Shown: in pieces, positions 48,273 through 56,381 of the stretch
Numbering within the stretch: position 1 is the first letter of the stretch
Layout: each line of letters opens with the position of its first letter
Assembly (NCBI RefSeq): GCF_031845375.1
Contig: NZ_JAVREK010000027.1
Location: 1-64,000, forward strand
Source: Streptomonospora wellingtoniae
GTDB taxonomy: Bacteria > Actinomycetota > Actinomycetes > Streptosporangiales > Streptosporangiaceae
Length of the DNA stretch: 64,000 nt
Direction of reading: 5' to 3'
Notes under the pieces: generated by a model
Told to the model about the DNA's origin: nothing
What the model saw: the letters and a program-made list of their open reading frames with translations, nothing else
Databases searched by the model: none
Made by a program: the position numbers and the translations under genes

Positions 48273-48830
48273 CTAGACCTCGAGCAGCTCGGATTCCTTG
48301 TGCTTGAGCAGCTCGTCGATCTCCGCGACGTACTTGTGCGTGACCTCCTCCAGCTCCTCCTGCGCGCGGTGGCCCTCGTCCTCGCCGATGTCGCCGGCCT
48401 TCACGGCCTTGTCGAACGCGTCCTTGGCGTGGCGCCGGATGTTGCGGATGGACACGCGGGCGTCCTCGGCCTTGCTGCGCACCACCTTGATGTACTCCTT
48501 GCGGCGCTCCTCGGACAGGTCCGGGAACACGATGCGGATGACGTTGCCGTCGTTGGCGGGGTTCACCCCGAGATCGCTCTCGCGGATCGCCTTCTCGATC
48601 GCCCCCATCGACGTCTTGTCGAACGGGGACACGACCACCATGCGCGGTTCGGGAACCGAGAACGACGCGAGCTGGTTGATCGGGGTCTGGGCGCCGTAGT
48701 ACTCGGCCGTGATCTTGTTGAAGGTCGCCGGGCCGGGGCGGCCCGTGCGGATCGCGGCGAAGTCCTCCTTGGCGACCACGACTGCCTTCTCCATCTTCTC
48801 CTCGGCCTCGAGGAGGGTCTCTTCGATCAT
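48273..48830 (-). CDS. frr: Ribosome recycling factor
   Basis: 185 residues, exactly the family length. It splits post-termination ribosomes with EF-G. Landmarks: MIEETLLEAEEKMEKAV, RTGRPGP, YYGAQTPINQLAS and FPDLSEERRKEYIKVV. ATG 48830 follows GGGAG. It sits between pyrH (58-bp gap) and cdsA (5-bp gap) in one minus-strand operon. Confidence 0.97.
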   Translation of the reverse strand: MIEETLLEAEEKMEKAVVVAKEDFAAIRTGRPGPATFNKITAEYYGAQTPINQLASFSVPEPRMVVVSPFDKTSMGAIEKAIRESDLGVNPANDGNVIRIVFPDLSEERRKEYIKVVRSKAEDARVSIRNIRRHAKDAFDKAVKAGDIGEDEGHRAQEELEEVTHKYVAEIDELLKHKESELLEV

Positions 48831-48888
48831 TGGGGCTCCCGTGTGTCGCTTCAGTCCATCTGTCGGGCTGTCGGAGGTCGGCGCCGTG

Positions 48889-49659
48889 TCAGCTCTGGTC
48901 CGCCGGGCACACGATGGTGCCGATCTTCTCGCCCCGTACCGCACGGACGATGTTGCCCTCGGCCATCAGGTCGAATACGACGATCGGCAGGCCGTTGTCC
49001 ATGCACAGGCTGACCGCGGTGGCGTCCATGACCTTCAGGCCGCGGGTCAGCACCTCGTTGTACTCCAACCGGTCGAACTTGAGCGCGTTGGGATTGCGCT
49101 GCGGGTCGGAGTCGTAGACTCCGTCGACCTGGGTTCCCTTGAGCACCGCCTGCGCACCGATCTCCAGGGCGCGCTGGGCGGCCGTGGTGTCGGTGGAGAA
49201 GAACGGCGCGCCGAGCCCGGCGCCGAAGATGACGACGCGGCCCTTCTCCAGGTGGCGGACCGCCCGGCGCGGAATGTAAGCCTCCGCGACCTGGCTCATG
49301 TGGATGGCGGTCTGCACGCGGGTCTCGACGCCCTGCCGCTCCAGGAAGTCCTGCAGCGCCAAACAGTTGATCACCGTGCCCAGCATCCCCATGTAGTCGG
49401 CGCGGCCGCGCTCCATTCCCCGTTGCGACATCGCGGCGCCGCGGAACATGTTGCCGCCGCCCACGACCACGGCGACCTCGATGCCCTCGGCCACGGCGGA
49501 TGCGATCGCCTCGGCCAGGTACTCGACGACGACGGCTTCGATCCCGAGGTCCTCACCGCCGGCGAACGCCTCGCCGGACAGTTTCAGTACGACGCGCTTC
49601 CAGCCCGAGTCGTGCATCGCTGGGGCCTCCGCGGCGGCATGGCCTTCGGTCTCCGACAC
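48889..49659 (-). CDS. pyrH: UMP kinase
   Basis: 256 residues. It phosphorylates UMP to UDP and is a hexameric amino-acid-kinase-fold enzyme, usually feedback-inhibited by UTP. Motifs: VVLKLSGEAF, VVVGGGNMFRG, GRADYMGMLGTVINCLAL and DGVYDSDP. The N-terminus has a 20-residue extension before the fold; GTG 49659 follows AGGAGG. It lies in the rpsB-tsf-pyrH-frr order. Confidence 0.96.
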   Translation of the reverse strand: MSETEGHAAAEAPAMHDSGWKRVVLKLSGEAFAGGEDLGIEAVVVEYLAEAIASAVAEGIEVAVVVGGGNMFRGAAMSQRGMERGRADYMGMLGTVINCLALQDFLERQGVETRVQTAIHMSQVAEAYIPRRAVRHLEKGRVVIFGAGLGAPFFSTDTTAAQRALEIGAQAVLKGTQVDGVYDSDPQRNPNALKFDRLEYNEVLTRGLKVMDATAVSLCMDNGLPIVVFDLMAEGNIVRAVRGEKIGTIVCPADQS

Positions 49660-49798
49660 GGCGCTCGGCCTCCTTCTGGTTCCCCCGAGTGGTTATGCGA
49701 ATGCGGGGCGGCCGCGCGTCCGCCGGGCCGACCCCCGCCTGATCCACCGAAGGTGCCGGGGCGCGGCACGCCCCGACACCTCCATCATGTCAAACGGA

Positions 49799-50635
49799 CT
49801 AGGATTGGCCGACCTTGAAGCGCACGAAGCGGCGAACGGTGACGCCGGCGGCGTCGACGATCTGCTGGACCGTCTTCTTGCTGTCCTTGACGAACGGCTG
49901 CGCGAGCAGCGTGGCGTCCTTGAAGTAGCCGTTCACCCGGCCCTCGATGATCTTGGGCAGTGCCTGCTCGGGCTTGCCCTCCTCGCGGGCGGTGGCCTCG
50001 GCGATGCGGCGCTCGTTGGCGACGGTCTCCTCGGGGACGTCGTCCTTGCTGACGTAGGACGGCGCGAGCGCGGCGATCTGCTGGGCGACGTCCTTGCCCA
50101 CCTCGGCGTCCGCCTTGTCCAGCTCGACCAGCACGCCCATGGTCGGCGGCAGGTCGGGATCGGACTTGTGCAGGTAGCTGGCGACGAAGGCGCCCTCGAA
50201 CTTCGCGAAGCGGCGGAGCTCCAGCTTCTCGCCGATGACGGCGCTGCGCTCCTCGACGACGGTCTGCACGGTCTTGCCGTCGGAGAACTCGCTGTTGGCC
50301 AGCGCCGCGATGTCGTCGACGTCGTTGGCGGCGGCGAAGCCGGCGATGTCGGAAGCCAGCTGCTGGAACTGCTCGTTCTTGGCGACGAAGTCGGTCTCGC
50401 AGCCCAGCTCGACGAGCACGGCCGAGGCGTCGTCGTCCTGCTTGAGGGCGACCAGGCCGTTGTCGGCGGAGCGCTCGGCGCGCTTGCCGACGGCCTTGGC
50501 ACCCTTGACGCGCAGGAACTCGACGGCCTTGTCGAAGTCGCCGTCGCTGTCCTCCAGCGCCTTCTTGCAGTCCATCATGCCCGCGCCGGTCTGGTCGCGG
50601 AGTTTCTTCACGTCGGCGGCGGTGTAGTTCGCCAT
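49799..50635 (-). CDS. tsf: Translation elongation factor Ts
   Basis: 278 residues. It recycles EF-Tu by nucleotide exchange. The N-terminal UBA-like module (MANYTAADVKKLRDQTGAGMMDCKKALEDS) and the core signature ELGCETDFVAKNEQF are diagnostic. It is 118 bp downstream of rpsB, with a hairpin in the gap that may set the rpsB:tsf ratio. Confidence 0.97.
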   Translation of the reverse strand: MANYTAADVKKLRDQTGAGMMDCKKALEDSDGDFDKAVEFLRVKGAKAVGKRAERSADNGLVALKQDDDASAVLVELGCETDFVAKNEQFQQLASDIAGFAAANDVDDIAALANSEFSDGKTVQTVVEERSAVIGEKLELRRFAKFEGAFVASYLHKSDPDLPPTMGVLVELDKADAEVGKDVAQQIAALAPSYVSKDDVPEETVANERRIAEATAREEGKPEQALPKIIEGRVNGYFKDATLLAQPFVKDSKKTVQQIVDAAGVTVRRFVRFKVGQS

Positions 50636-50703
50636 GGCGTTTCTCTAATCCCTCGGTGTGGGTCGACGGGTCTCACGGGAGCCGGGCCGCGCGGCCCGGC
50701 GTG

Positions 50704-50736
50704 GCTCCCCGCGCCCGGTGGGGCGGCGGGGAGCCG
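50704..50736 (-). terminator. Attenuator-like hairpin between rpsB and tsf
   Basis: GGCTCCCCGC pairs perfectly with GCGGGGAGCC around a 13-base loop, about 17 bp after the rpsB stop. A partial terminator here would lower tsf relative to rpsB, as in other bacteria. Confidence 0.55.
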
Positions 50737-50752
50737 CAATCGCCTGAAGGGC

Positions 50753-51718
50753 TCAGGCTTCCTTCGAGCCCTCGGCCTCGGCCTCGCCGACGGGCGCCGC
50801 GGCCGACTGCTCCTCAGCGGCCTCGGCGGCCGGCGCCTCAGCGGGCTGCTCCGAGGCGGCCTCGGCGGGCTGCTCCGGGGCGGCCTCAGCGGCCGGCGCC
50901 TCAGCAGCCGGGGCCTCAGCAGCCGGGGCCTCGGCGGTGGCCTCGCCCTTCTCCAGCAGCTCGCGCTCCCACTCGGCCAGCGGCTCCTCGCCGGACTTCT
51001 CGGCGCCGGCCGAGGCGGAAGCGCCCGACCGCACCAGCAGACCGTCGGCGACGGCATCGGCGACGACGCGGGTGAGCAGGCTGACGCTGCGGATGGCGTC
51101 GTCGTTGCCCGGGATCGGGTAGTCGACCTCGTCGGGGTCGCAGTTGGTGTCCAGGATCGCGACGACCGGGATGTTCAGCTTCCGGGCCTCGCTGATCGCG
51201 ATGTGCTCCTTCTTGGTGTCCACGATCCAGACCGCGCTGGGCACGCGGGACATGTCGCGGATACCGCCGAGGGTGCGCTCCAGCTTCTCCTTCTCACGGC
51301 GCAGCCCGAGCAGTTCCTTCTTGGTGAGCCCGGAGGCGGCGACGTCGTCGAAGTCGATCTCCTCCAGCTCCTTCAGGCGCTGGAGCCGCTTGTGGACGGT
51401 GGAGAAGTTGGTGAGCATGCCGCCCAGCCAGCGCTGGTTGACGAAGGGCATCCCGACACGGCGGGCCTGCTCGTCGATGGCCTCCTGCGCCTGCTTCTTC
51501 GTGCCGACGAAGAGGATGGTGCCGCCGTGGGCGACCGTCTCCTTGACGAACTCGTAGGCGCGGTCGATGTAGGCCAGCGACTTCTGCAGGTCGATGATGT
51601 AGATGCCGTTGCGCTCGGTGAAGATGAAGCGCTTCATCTTCGGGTTCCAGCGCCGCGTCTGGTGCCCGAAGTGCACACCGCTTTCCAGCAGCTGACGGAT
51701 GGTCACGACTGTGGCCAT
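50753..51718 (-). CDS. rpsB: 30S ribosomal protein S2
   Basis: 321 residues. The S2 core is standard (LLESGVHFGHQTRRWNPKMK, GTKKQAQEAI, LGGMLTNFSTV, DTNCDPDEVDYPIPGNDDAIRS). After about residue 240 comes an 80-residue tail of Ala-Pro-Glu repeats (AEAPAAEAPAAEA-like and EQPAEAASEQPAEA) that is acidic and disordered; E. coli S2 ends at 241. First gene of the rpsB-tsf-pyrH-frr-cdsA run. Start preceded by AGGAGG. Confidence 0.97.
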   Translation of the reverse strand: MATVVTIRQLLESGVHFGHQTRRWNPKMKRFIFTERNGIYIIDLQKSLAYIDRAYEFVKETVAHGGTILFVGTKKQAQEAIDEQARRVGMPFVNQRWLGGMLTNFSTVHKRLQRLKELEEIDFDDVAASGLTKKELLGLRREKEKLERTLGGIRDMSRVPSAVWIVDTKKEHIAISEARKLNIPVVAILDTNCDPDEVDYPIPGNDDAIRSVSLLTRVVADAVADGLLVRSGASASAGAEKSGEEPLAEWERELLEKGEATAEAPAAEAPAAEAPAAEAAPEQPAEAASEQPAEAPAAEAAEEQSAAAPVGEAEAEGSKEA

Positions 51719-52028
51719 GACTCGGTCCTCCTAGTACGGCGGGTCTGTCCCGCCCCGGTTGTTCCTGACGCCCCGACCGCTCCGCCGCACCGCGCGGGTG
51801 CGGACCGTGAGAGCGGCCCCTTGCCGGGAAGGCACGGAGGCGTGCGTATTGGTCGGCTCGCATCGAGCCTCATGGAATTCTAGCGGCCCTCGAGGTGCGT
51901 CGGGGCCTATCGACGGCCCTCGCCGGTGTCAAGGACCGCCGAGCGTCCGGATTCCGCCGAATCCGCGCTTTCTCCACAGGCCCGGGAACGGCCTGGCGGT
52001 GCGGTGGCGGGCGCACCAGGCTGGGTAA
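51719..52028. other. Divergent interval upstream of rpsB
   Basis: 310 bp between rpsB (minus) and the M23 peptidase gene (plus). Contains the rpsB ribosome binding site and a short CCGCAC / GTGCGG hairpin near 51785-51805 that could belong to an S2 leader. No clear promoter. Confidence 0.5.
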
Positions 52029-52715
52029 ATGCCGTCTCCGCGTCCTACCCCGGCCCGCCGTCCGATCCGCGCCTTGGCCGCCGGGCTGGCGGCGCTCGTC
52101 CTGGCGCCCGCGGGCCATGCGGCGCCCGCCCGGGCCCAGGACGACTCCTGGCAGCGGCCGCTTCCCGAACCGGTGCGCATACTGCGGCCCTTCGACCCTC
52201 CGGCCCAGCGCTGGCTGCCGGGCCACCGGGGCGTCGACCTCGCGGCCGGACCGGGCTCCGCCGTCCGCGCCGCCGGCGGGGGTCGCGTCGCGTTCGCCGG
52301 CAGCGTCGCGGGCACCGGAGTGGTCAGCGTCGACCACGGGGGACTGCGTACCACCTACCTGCCCGTGGTGCCGCGGGCCGAGGAGGGGATGCGAGTGGCG
52401 GCGGGGCAGGTGATCGCGTCCGTCGCCGAGGCCGGGCGGCACTGCGTCACCCGCCCCTGCCTGCACTGGGGGCTGCGCAGCGGCGACACCTACCTCGACC
52501 CGCTCGCGCTGCTGGGGGTCGGGCGGGTGCGGCTGCTGCCCGGTCCCGCTCCCCGGCGGCAGGGGAGGCCGGGAAGGAAGCGGTGCAGAGGCGGGACGGA
52601 CCGGAGCGGACGCGCTGTGCGGCCCGGGCGCAACAGGCGGAAAGGCCGAACGGGCCCGAGTGAACGGAACGGACGCCCGCATCGCGCCTACGCCCTGGGG
52701 TGCGCCCGGTTGTAG
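52029..52715 (+). CDS. Secreted M23-family peptidase (LytM-type)
   Basis: 228 residues. Signal peptide to about residue 37. The LytM domain has GHRGVDLAA (HxxxD zinc site) and LHWGL (HxH-type site with the first His replaced by Leu). It should cut peptidoglycan cross-bridges; with one site partly altered it could be a non-catalytic activator. The last 45 residues are Arg/Gly-rich and basic, likely cell-wall or nucleic-acid binding. Its 3' end overlaps the end of the convergent xerC by 28 bp. A long open frame upstream is not coding. Confidence 0.82.
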   Translation: MPSPRPTPARRPIRALAAGLAALVLAPAGHAAPARAQDDSWQRPLPEPVRILRPFDPPAQRWLPGHRGVDLAAGPGSAVRAAGGGRVAFAGSVAGTGVVSVDHGGLRTTYLPVVPRAEEGMRVAAGQVIASVAEAGRHCVTRPCLHWGLRSGDTYLDPLALLGVGRVRLLPGPAPRRQGRPGRKRCRGGTDRSGRAVRPGRNRRKGRTGPSERNGRPHRAYALGCARL

Positions 52716-53695
52716 GTGCTCATCAGGCGCTCGATCGAGACGTGCGTGTAGATCTGGGTGCTCGACAGCGATGCGTGGCCGAGGATCTCCTGCACGCTGC
52801 GGAGGTCGGCACCGCCGTTGAGCAGATGTGTAGCCGCGCTGTGCCGCAGCCCGTGGGGGGCGGCGTCGGTGCCGTGTGCCCGCAGATAGGCGTGCACGTC
52901 GCGCCGGGCCGACCTGGTGCCCAGCCGCCCGCCCCGCGCCCCGAGGAACAGGGCCGGCCCGCTCGCGGGCGAGGTCAGCCGCGGGCGGCCCTCCAGCAGC
53001 CAGACGCCCACCGCCTCCAGGGCCGGCGCCCCCACCGGCACCACCCGCTCCTTGCCTCCCTTGCCCAGGACCCGCAGAGTGCGGCGCTCCCGGTCGACGT
53101 CGTCGACGTCGAGGGCGCACAACTCGGCCACGCGGACGCCCGTGGCGTAGAGGACCTCGACCACCGTGCGGCGGCGCAGGGCGACGGGGTCGGAGTCCGG
53201 GGCGCGGCCGGAGTCGGAGGCCGGGCCGACGGGGTCGGAGGAGGGGCGGGATTCCGGGGCGCGGTGCGGGTCGGAGCCGGGGTCGGGGTCGTCGGCGAGA
53301 GCGGCGGCGGTCTCGCGCTCGCTGAGGACGTCGGGCAGCGACCGGTGCGGGCGCGGCGCGGCGAGCTGCGGGCCGGGGTCGTGGGCGATCCTGCCGCTGC
53401 GGTGCAGGAACGCGGTGAACACACGAGCGGCGGCGACCCGCCGCGCCATGGTCGCGCGCCCCGCGCCCCCGTCGCGCATCCGGGCCAGCCAGCCCCGCAG
53501 CGCGGCGAGGTCGAGGCCGTCGAGCCCCCGACCGGTCTCGTCGAGGTAGCCCAGCAGCGCCCGGGCGTCGCCGAGGTAGGCGCGCACGGTGTGCGGCGAC
53601 CGGTCGACCGCGAGGTGGCCGCGCAGGTCCTCGATCAGCTCCCGCCGCTCGGCCGACTCGGCGGTCCCACCGGCCCCGCCCGCCCCGGCACTCAC
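52688..53695 (-). CDS. xerC: Tyrosine recombinase XerC
   Basis: 335 residues. Resolves chromosome dimers at dif with XerD. All catalytic residues are visible: Arg188 (TGVR), a Lys in GKGGKER, His281-x-x-Arg284 (HGLRHS), His307 and Tyr316 (SSTQIYTH). An unusual linker of about 35 residues rich in Asp, Pro and Ser (DPDPGSDPHRAPESRPSSD...) separates the SAM-like N-domain from the catalytic domain, making it longer than the usual 300. The GTG overlaps the stop of the RidA-like gene in GTGA, so the two are coupled. Housekeeping position beside dprA supports XerC, not a phage integrase. Confidence 0.9.
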   Translation of the reverse strand: MSAGAGGAGGTAESAERRELIEDLRGHLAVDRSPHTVRAYLGDARALLGYLDETGRGLDGLDLAALRGWLARMRDGGAGRATMARRVAAARVFTAFLHRSGRIAHDPGPQLAAPRPHRSLPDVLSERETAAALADDPDPGSDPHRAPESRPSSDPVGPASDSGRAPDSDPVALRRRTVVEVLYATGVRVAELCALDVDDVDRERRTLRVLGKGGKERVVPVGAPALEAVGVWLLEGRPRLTSPASGPALFLGARGGRLGTRSARRDVHAYLRAHGTDAAPHGLRHSAATHLLNGGADLRSVQEILGHASLSSTQIYTHVSIERLMSTYNRAHPRA

Positions 53696-54063
53696 CGCGC
53701 CTCCGTCCCCCGCCCGCGCACGGCGACGGCGTCGACCTCGATCAGGCACCGGGAGTCCACCAGCCCGCTGACCTCGACGAGAGTGCTCGCCGGGCGGGGC
53801 TCGTGAACGAGGTACCCGTCGACCACGCGCCGCACGTCGTCGAGGTCGGCCATGTGGCGCAGGTAGTAGGTCAGCTTGACCAGGTGCCGCGCGTCCGCCC
53901 CGTTCTCGGCCAGTACGGAATCGACGTTGCGCAGCGCCCGCCGGGTCTGCGCGAGCGCGTCGCCGACGGCCACCGTCCCGTCCGCGTCGATCGGCATCTG
54001 CCCCGAGACGAAAACCAGCGGCCCGTCAGCCACGACCGCGTCGCTGTACCTTCGCGCCATCAT
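53692..54063 (-). CDS. RidA/YjgF-family protein
   Basis: 123 residues. Rid proteins clear reactive enamine/imine intermediates; some act on other carbonyl compounds. VSGQMPIDADG, LKLTYYL and the closing CLIEVDAVA fit the fold. The active-site arginine that hydrolyses 2-aminoacrylate (as in R-x-C near the end of E. coli RidA) appears as DSRCLIEVDAV, so it is likely kept. ATG 54063 follows GAGGGGG. Translationally coupled to xerC through GTGA at 53692-53695, an arrangement whose meaning is unclear. Confidence 0.85.
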   Translation of the reverse strand: MMARRYSDAVVADGPLVFVSGQMPIDADGTVAVGDALAQTRRALRNVDSVLAENGADARHLVKLTYYLRHMADLDDVRRVVDGYLVHEPRPASTLVEVSGLVDSRCLIEVDAVAVRGRGTEAR

Positions 54064-54308
54064 GCTCCCCCTCTCCACCGCTGCGGAGGCTGTCAGCGCC
54101 AACCTGGAACACCGGGCCCCCTCACCGCAACCCTTTCACCCGAGTAAGGCCGATCTATCCGGGACGCCGCGGAGAACGACACCGCAGGGAGCGCCCGCCC
54201 CCGACACGCTCGCAGGGCTCGACTCCGCGCTGTGTTCGCTCGCCGCCGGTTGTCCACAGCCCGGAAATCGGCGTGGAACGGCGGCCGCCGACTGACCAGG
54301 CTAGGAGC

Positions 54309-54743
54309 ATGAGCTCCTTCCGCCGCGCCCTGCGCCCCTGCCCTCGCCGCGACCGAGTCGACACTCCCACTGCCCCGTCCACGCCGGGTGGGCGCAGATC
54401 CACGCTCGGCACGCGGGGCGAAGACGTGGCCGCGGCCTACCTGGCACGCGGCGGGCTGCGCATTCTCGCGCGCAACTGGCGCTGCGCGGAGGGCGAGATC
54501 GACATCGTCGCGGGCCAGGGGGCCACCATCGTCGTCGCCGAGGTCAAGACCCGAACCGGTCTGCGATTCGGTTCGCCGCTGGAGGCGGTCACCGAGTCCA
54601 AGAGGCGGCGGCTGCGCAGACTGGCACGGCGGTGGGCCGCCACCCACGGGGCGGCCGGCAGGCCCATCCGGATCGACGCCGTGTGCGTGCTCGTCCTCAC
54701 CGGTGACCGCGTCTGCGTCCGTCACCATGAGGGGGTGGCGTGA
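54309..54743 (+). CDS. YraN / UPF0102 family protein
   Basis: 144 residues. The restriction-endonuclease-like core is present: GTRGEDVAAAYL, RNWRCAEGEIDIV (Glu and Asp) and VVAEVKTRTG (E-x-K), so a Holliday-junction-resolvase-like or nuclease role is plausible; biochemical role unsettled. A 40-residue basic head precedes the core. Its stop overlaps the next start (TGATG at 54741-54745). It opens the yraN-comM-dprA run. Confidence 0.88.
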   Translation: MSSFRRALRPCPRRDRVDTPTAPSTPGGRRSTLGTRGEDVAAAYLARGGLRILARNWRCAEGEIDIVAGQGATIVVAEVKTRTGLRFGSPLEAVTESKRRRLRRLARRWAATHGAAGRPIRIDAVCVLVLTGDRVCVRHHEGVA

Positions 54744-56284
54744 TGGCGCTCGCCCGGACGCGCTCCATGGCCCTGATCGGCATCGACGGCCACATCGTCG
54801 AGATCGAGGCCCACCTCGGCGACGGTGCGGCCGGACTCACCCTCGTCGGCCTGCCCGACACCGCGCTGCGCGAGGCGCGCGACCGGATCCGGGCCGCCGT
54901 GGTCAACTCCGGGGAGCACTGGCCGGAAGGGCACATCACCGTCAGCCTGTCGCCGGCCAGCCTGCCCAAGCGCGGCAGCGGTTTCGACCTCGCGATCGCC
55001 GCCGCCGTCCTGGCGGCCGAGGGCGCCGTGCCGCCGGAGTCGCTGCGCACCGCCGTCGTGCTGGCGGAACTCGCCCTCGACGGCCGCACGCGTCCGGTCA
55101 GCGGCGTACTCCCCGCGGTCCTGGCCGGGGTCCGCAGCGGGCACACCACCTTCGTCGTGGCGCGCGGCAACGCCGCTGAAGCCGCGCTGGTGCCGGGGGT
55201 GTCGGTGATGGCGGTCGCCTCTCTGGGCGAGCTCCTCGCGCGGCTGCGCGGTGAATCGGTCGCCGAAGACCCTCCCGGCGACGACCCCGGCCCGAAGCCG
55301 CAGACCGACGACACCGATTCCTCCGAGGCCGCCCGCAAGCCCGACCTCTCCGACGTACTGGGGCAGCCGGTCGCCCGCCGCGCGCTGGAGATCGCCGCGG
55401 CCGGCGGCCACCACCTGATGATGGTCGGTCCACCCGGCACCGGGAAGAGCCTGCTCGCCGAACGCCTGCCCACCGTCCTGCCCCGGCTTGCCTCGGCGGA
55501 GTCCATCGAAGTCACGGCGGTCCACTCCGTGGCGGGAACCCTGCCCGACCGGTCGCCGCTGGTGGTCGATCCGCCGTTCTGCGCACCCCACCACACCGCC
55601 ACCCGGGCCGCGATCGTCGGCGGAGGCAGCACGCGGTTGCGCCCCGGATGCGTTTCGCTGGCCCACCGCGGCGCACTGTTCCTCGACGAAGCACCCGAGT
55701 TCGCCCGCGGCGTCCTCGACTCGCTGCGCCAACCGCTGGAGACCGGCGAGGTCGTCGTCGCGCGCTCGGCCGCCACCGTGCGCTTCCCCGCCCGGTTCCT
55801 CCTCGTTCTCGCCGCCAATCCGTGCCCCTGCGGCAAGGCCGGAACCGCCTGCACCTGCACGTCCGTCCAGCGGCGCCGCTACCTGGCCCGGCTCTCCGGG
55901 CCGCTGCTGGACCGGGTCGACCTCAAGGTCGAGCTCCAGCCCGTCGCCCACGCCGAACTCCTCGCCGACCGCGCCTACGCCGAGTCCTCGGCCACCGTCG
56001 CGAAACGGGTCGCCCGAGCCCGCGAACGCTCCGCCGCCCGACTGGCGGGCACCCCGTGGAGCACCAACGCGGAGGTCCCGGGCGCCGAACTCCGACGGCA
56101 CTTCCCCGTACCTCCCGACGCCCTGCGCATCCTCGCGGCCGCCCTTGAGCGCGGCGAGATCAGCGCCCGCGGGCTCGACCGCGCGCTCCGCGTCGCCTGG
56201 ACCGTCGCCGATCTCGGCGACCGCGAACCCGCAGCGGAGGACACCGCCTACGCCTACGCGCTATGGACCGGCCGCGTCCAGTAG
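54743..56284 (+). CDS. comM: YifB/ComM Mg-chelatase-like AAA+ ATPase
   Basis: 513 residues. Lon-like N-terminal domain (GLPDTALREARDRIRAAV) then an AAA+ domain with Walker A GPPGTGKS (about 230-237), Walker B LFLDEAPEF and a Cys-rich ANPCPCGKAGTACTC insert typical of the family. ComM in Vibrio and Haemophilus is a branch-migration helicase aiding natural transformation. Located between yraN and dprA as in many bacteria, so a recombination role is likely even though actinomycetes here are not known to be competent. ATG 54743 preferred; GTG 54740 is in frame. Confidence 0.92.
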   Translation: MALARTRSMALIGIDGHIVEIEAHLGDGAAGLTLVGLPDTALREARDRIRAAVVNSGEHWPEGHITVSLSPASLPKRGSGFDLAIAAAVLAAEGAVPPESLRTAVVLAELALDGRTRPVSGVLPAVLAGVRSGHTTFVVARGNAAEAALVPGVSVMAVASLGELLARLRGESVAEDPPGDDPGPKPQTDDTDSSEAARKPDLSDVLGQPVARRALEIAAAGGHHLMMVGPPGTGKSLLAERLPTVLPRLASAESIEVTAVHSVAGTLPDRSPLVVDPPFCAPHHTATRAAIVGGGSTRLRPGCVSLAHRGALFLDEAPEFARGVLDSLRQPLETGEVVVARSAATVRFPARFLLVLAANPCPCGKAGTACTCTSVQRRRYLARLSGPLLDRVDLKVELQPVAHAELLADRAYAESSATVAKRVARARERSAARLAGTPWSTNAEVPGAELRRHFPVPPDALRILAAALERGEISARGLDRALRVAWTVADLGDREPAAEDTAYAYALWTGRVQ

Positions 56285-56381
56285 GCCGACCGGCACAGCC
56301 GGACTCCGCACCACCCTGCACCCATCCACCTCGAAGGGAGGAAGGCGGCGTCTTGCCGAGGGCAGCGCCGCCGCCGCGACC

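Noticed and set aside
52688..53695. Tyrosine recombinase as marker of an integrated element or driver of the left-edge inversion
   Set aside because: It sits in the conserved dprA-xerC-rpsB housekeeping order, with no tRNA, attachment sites or phage genes nearby.
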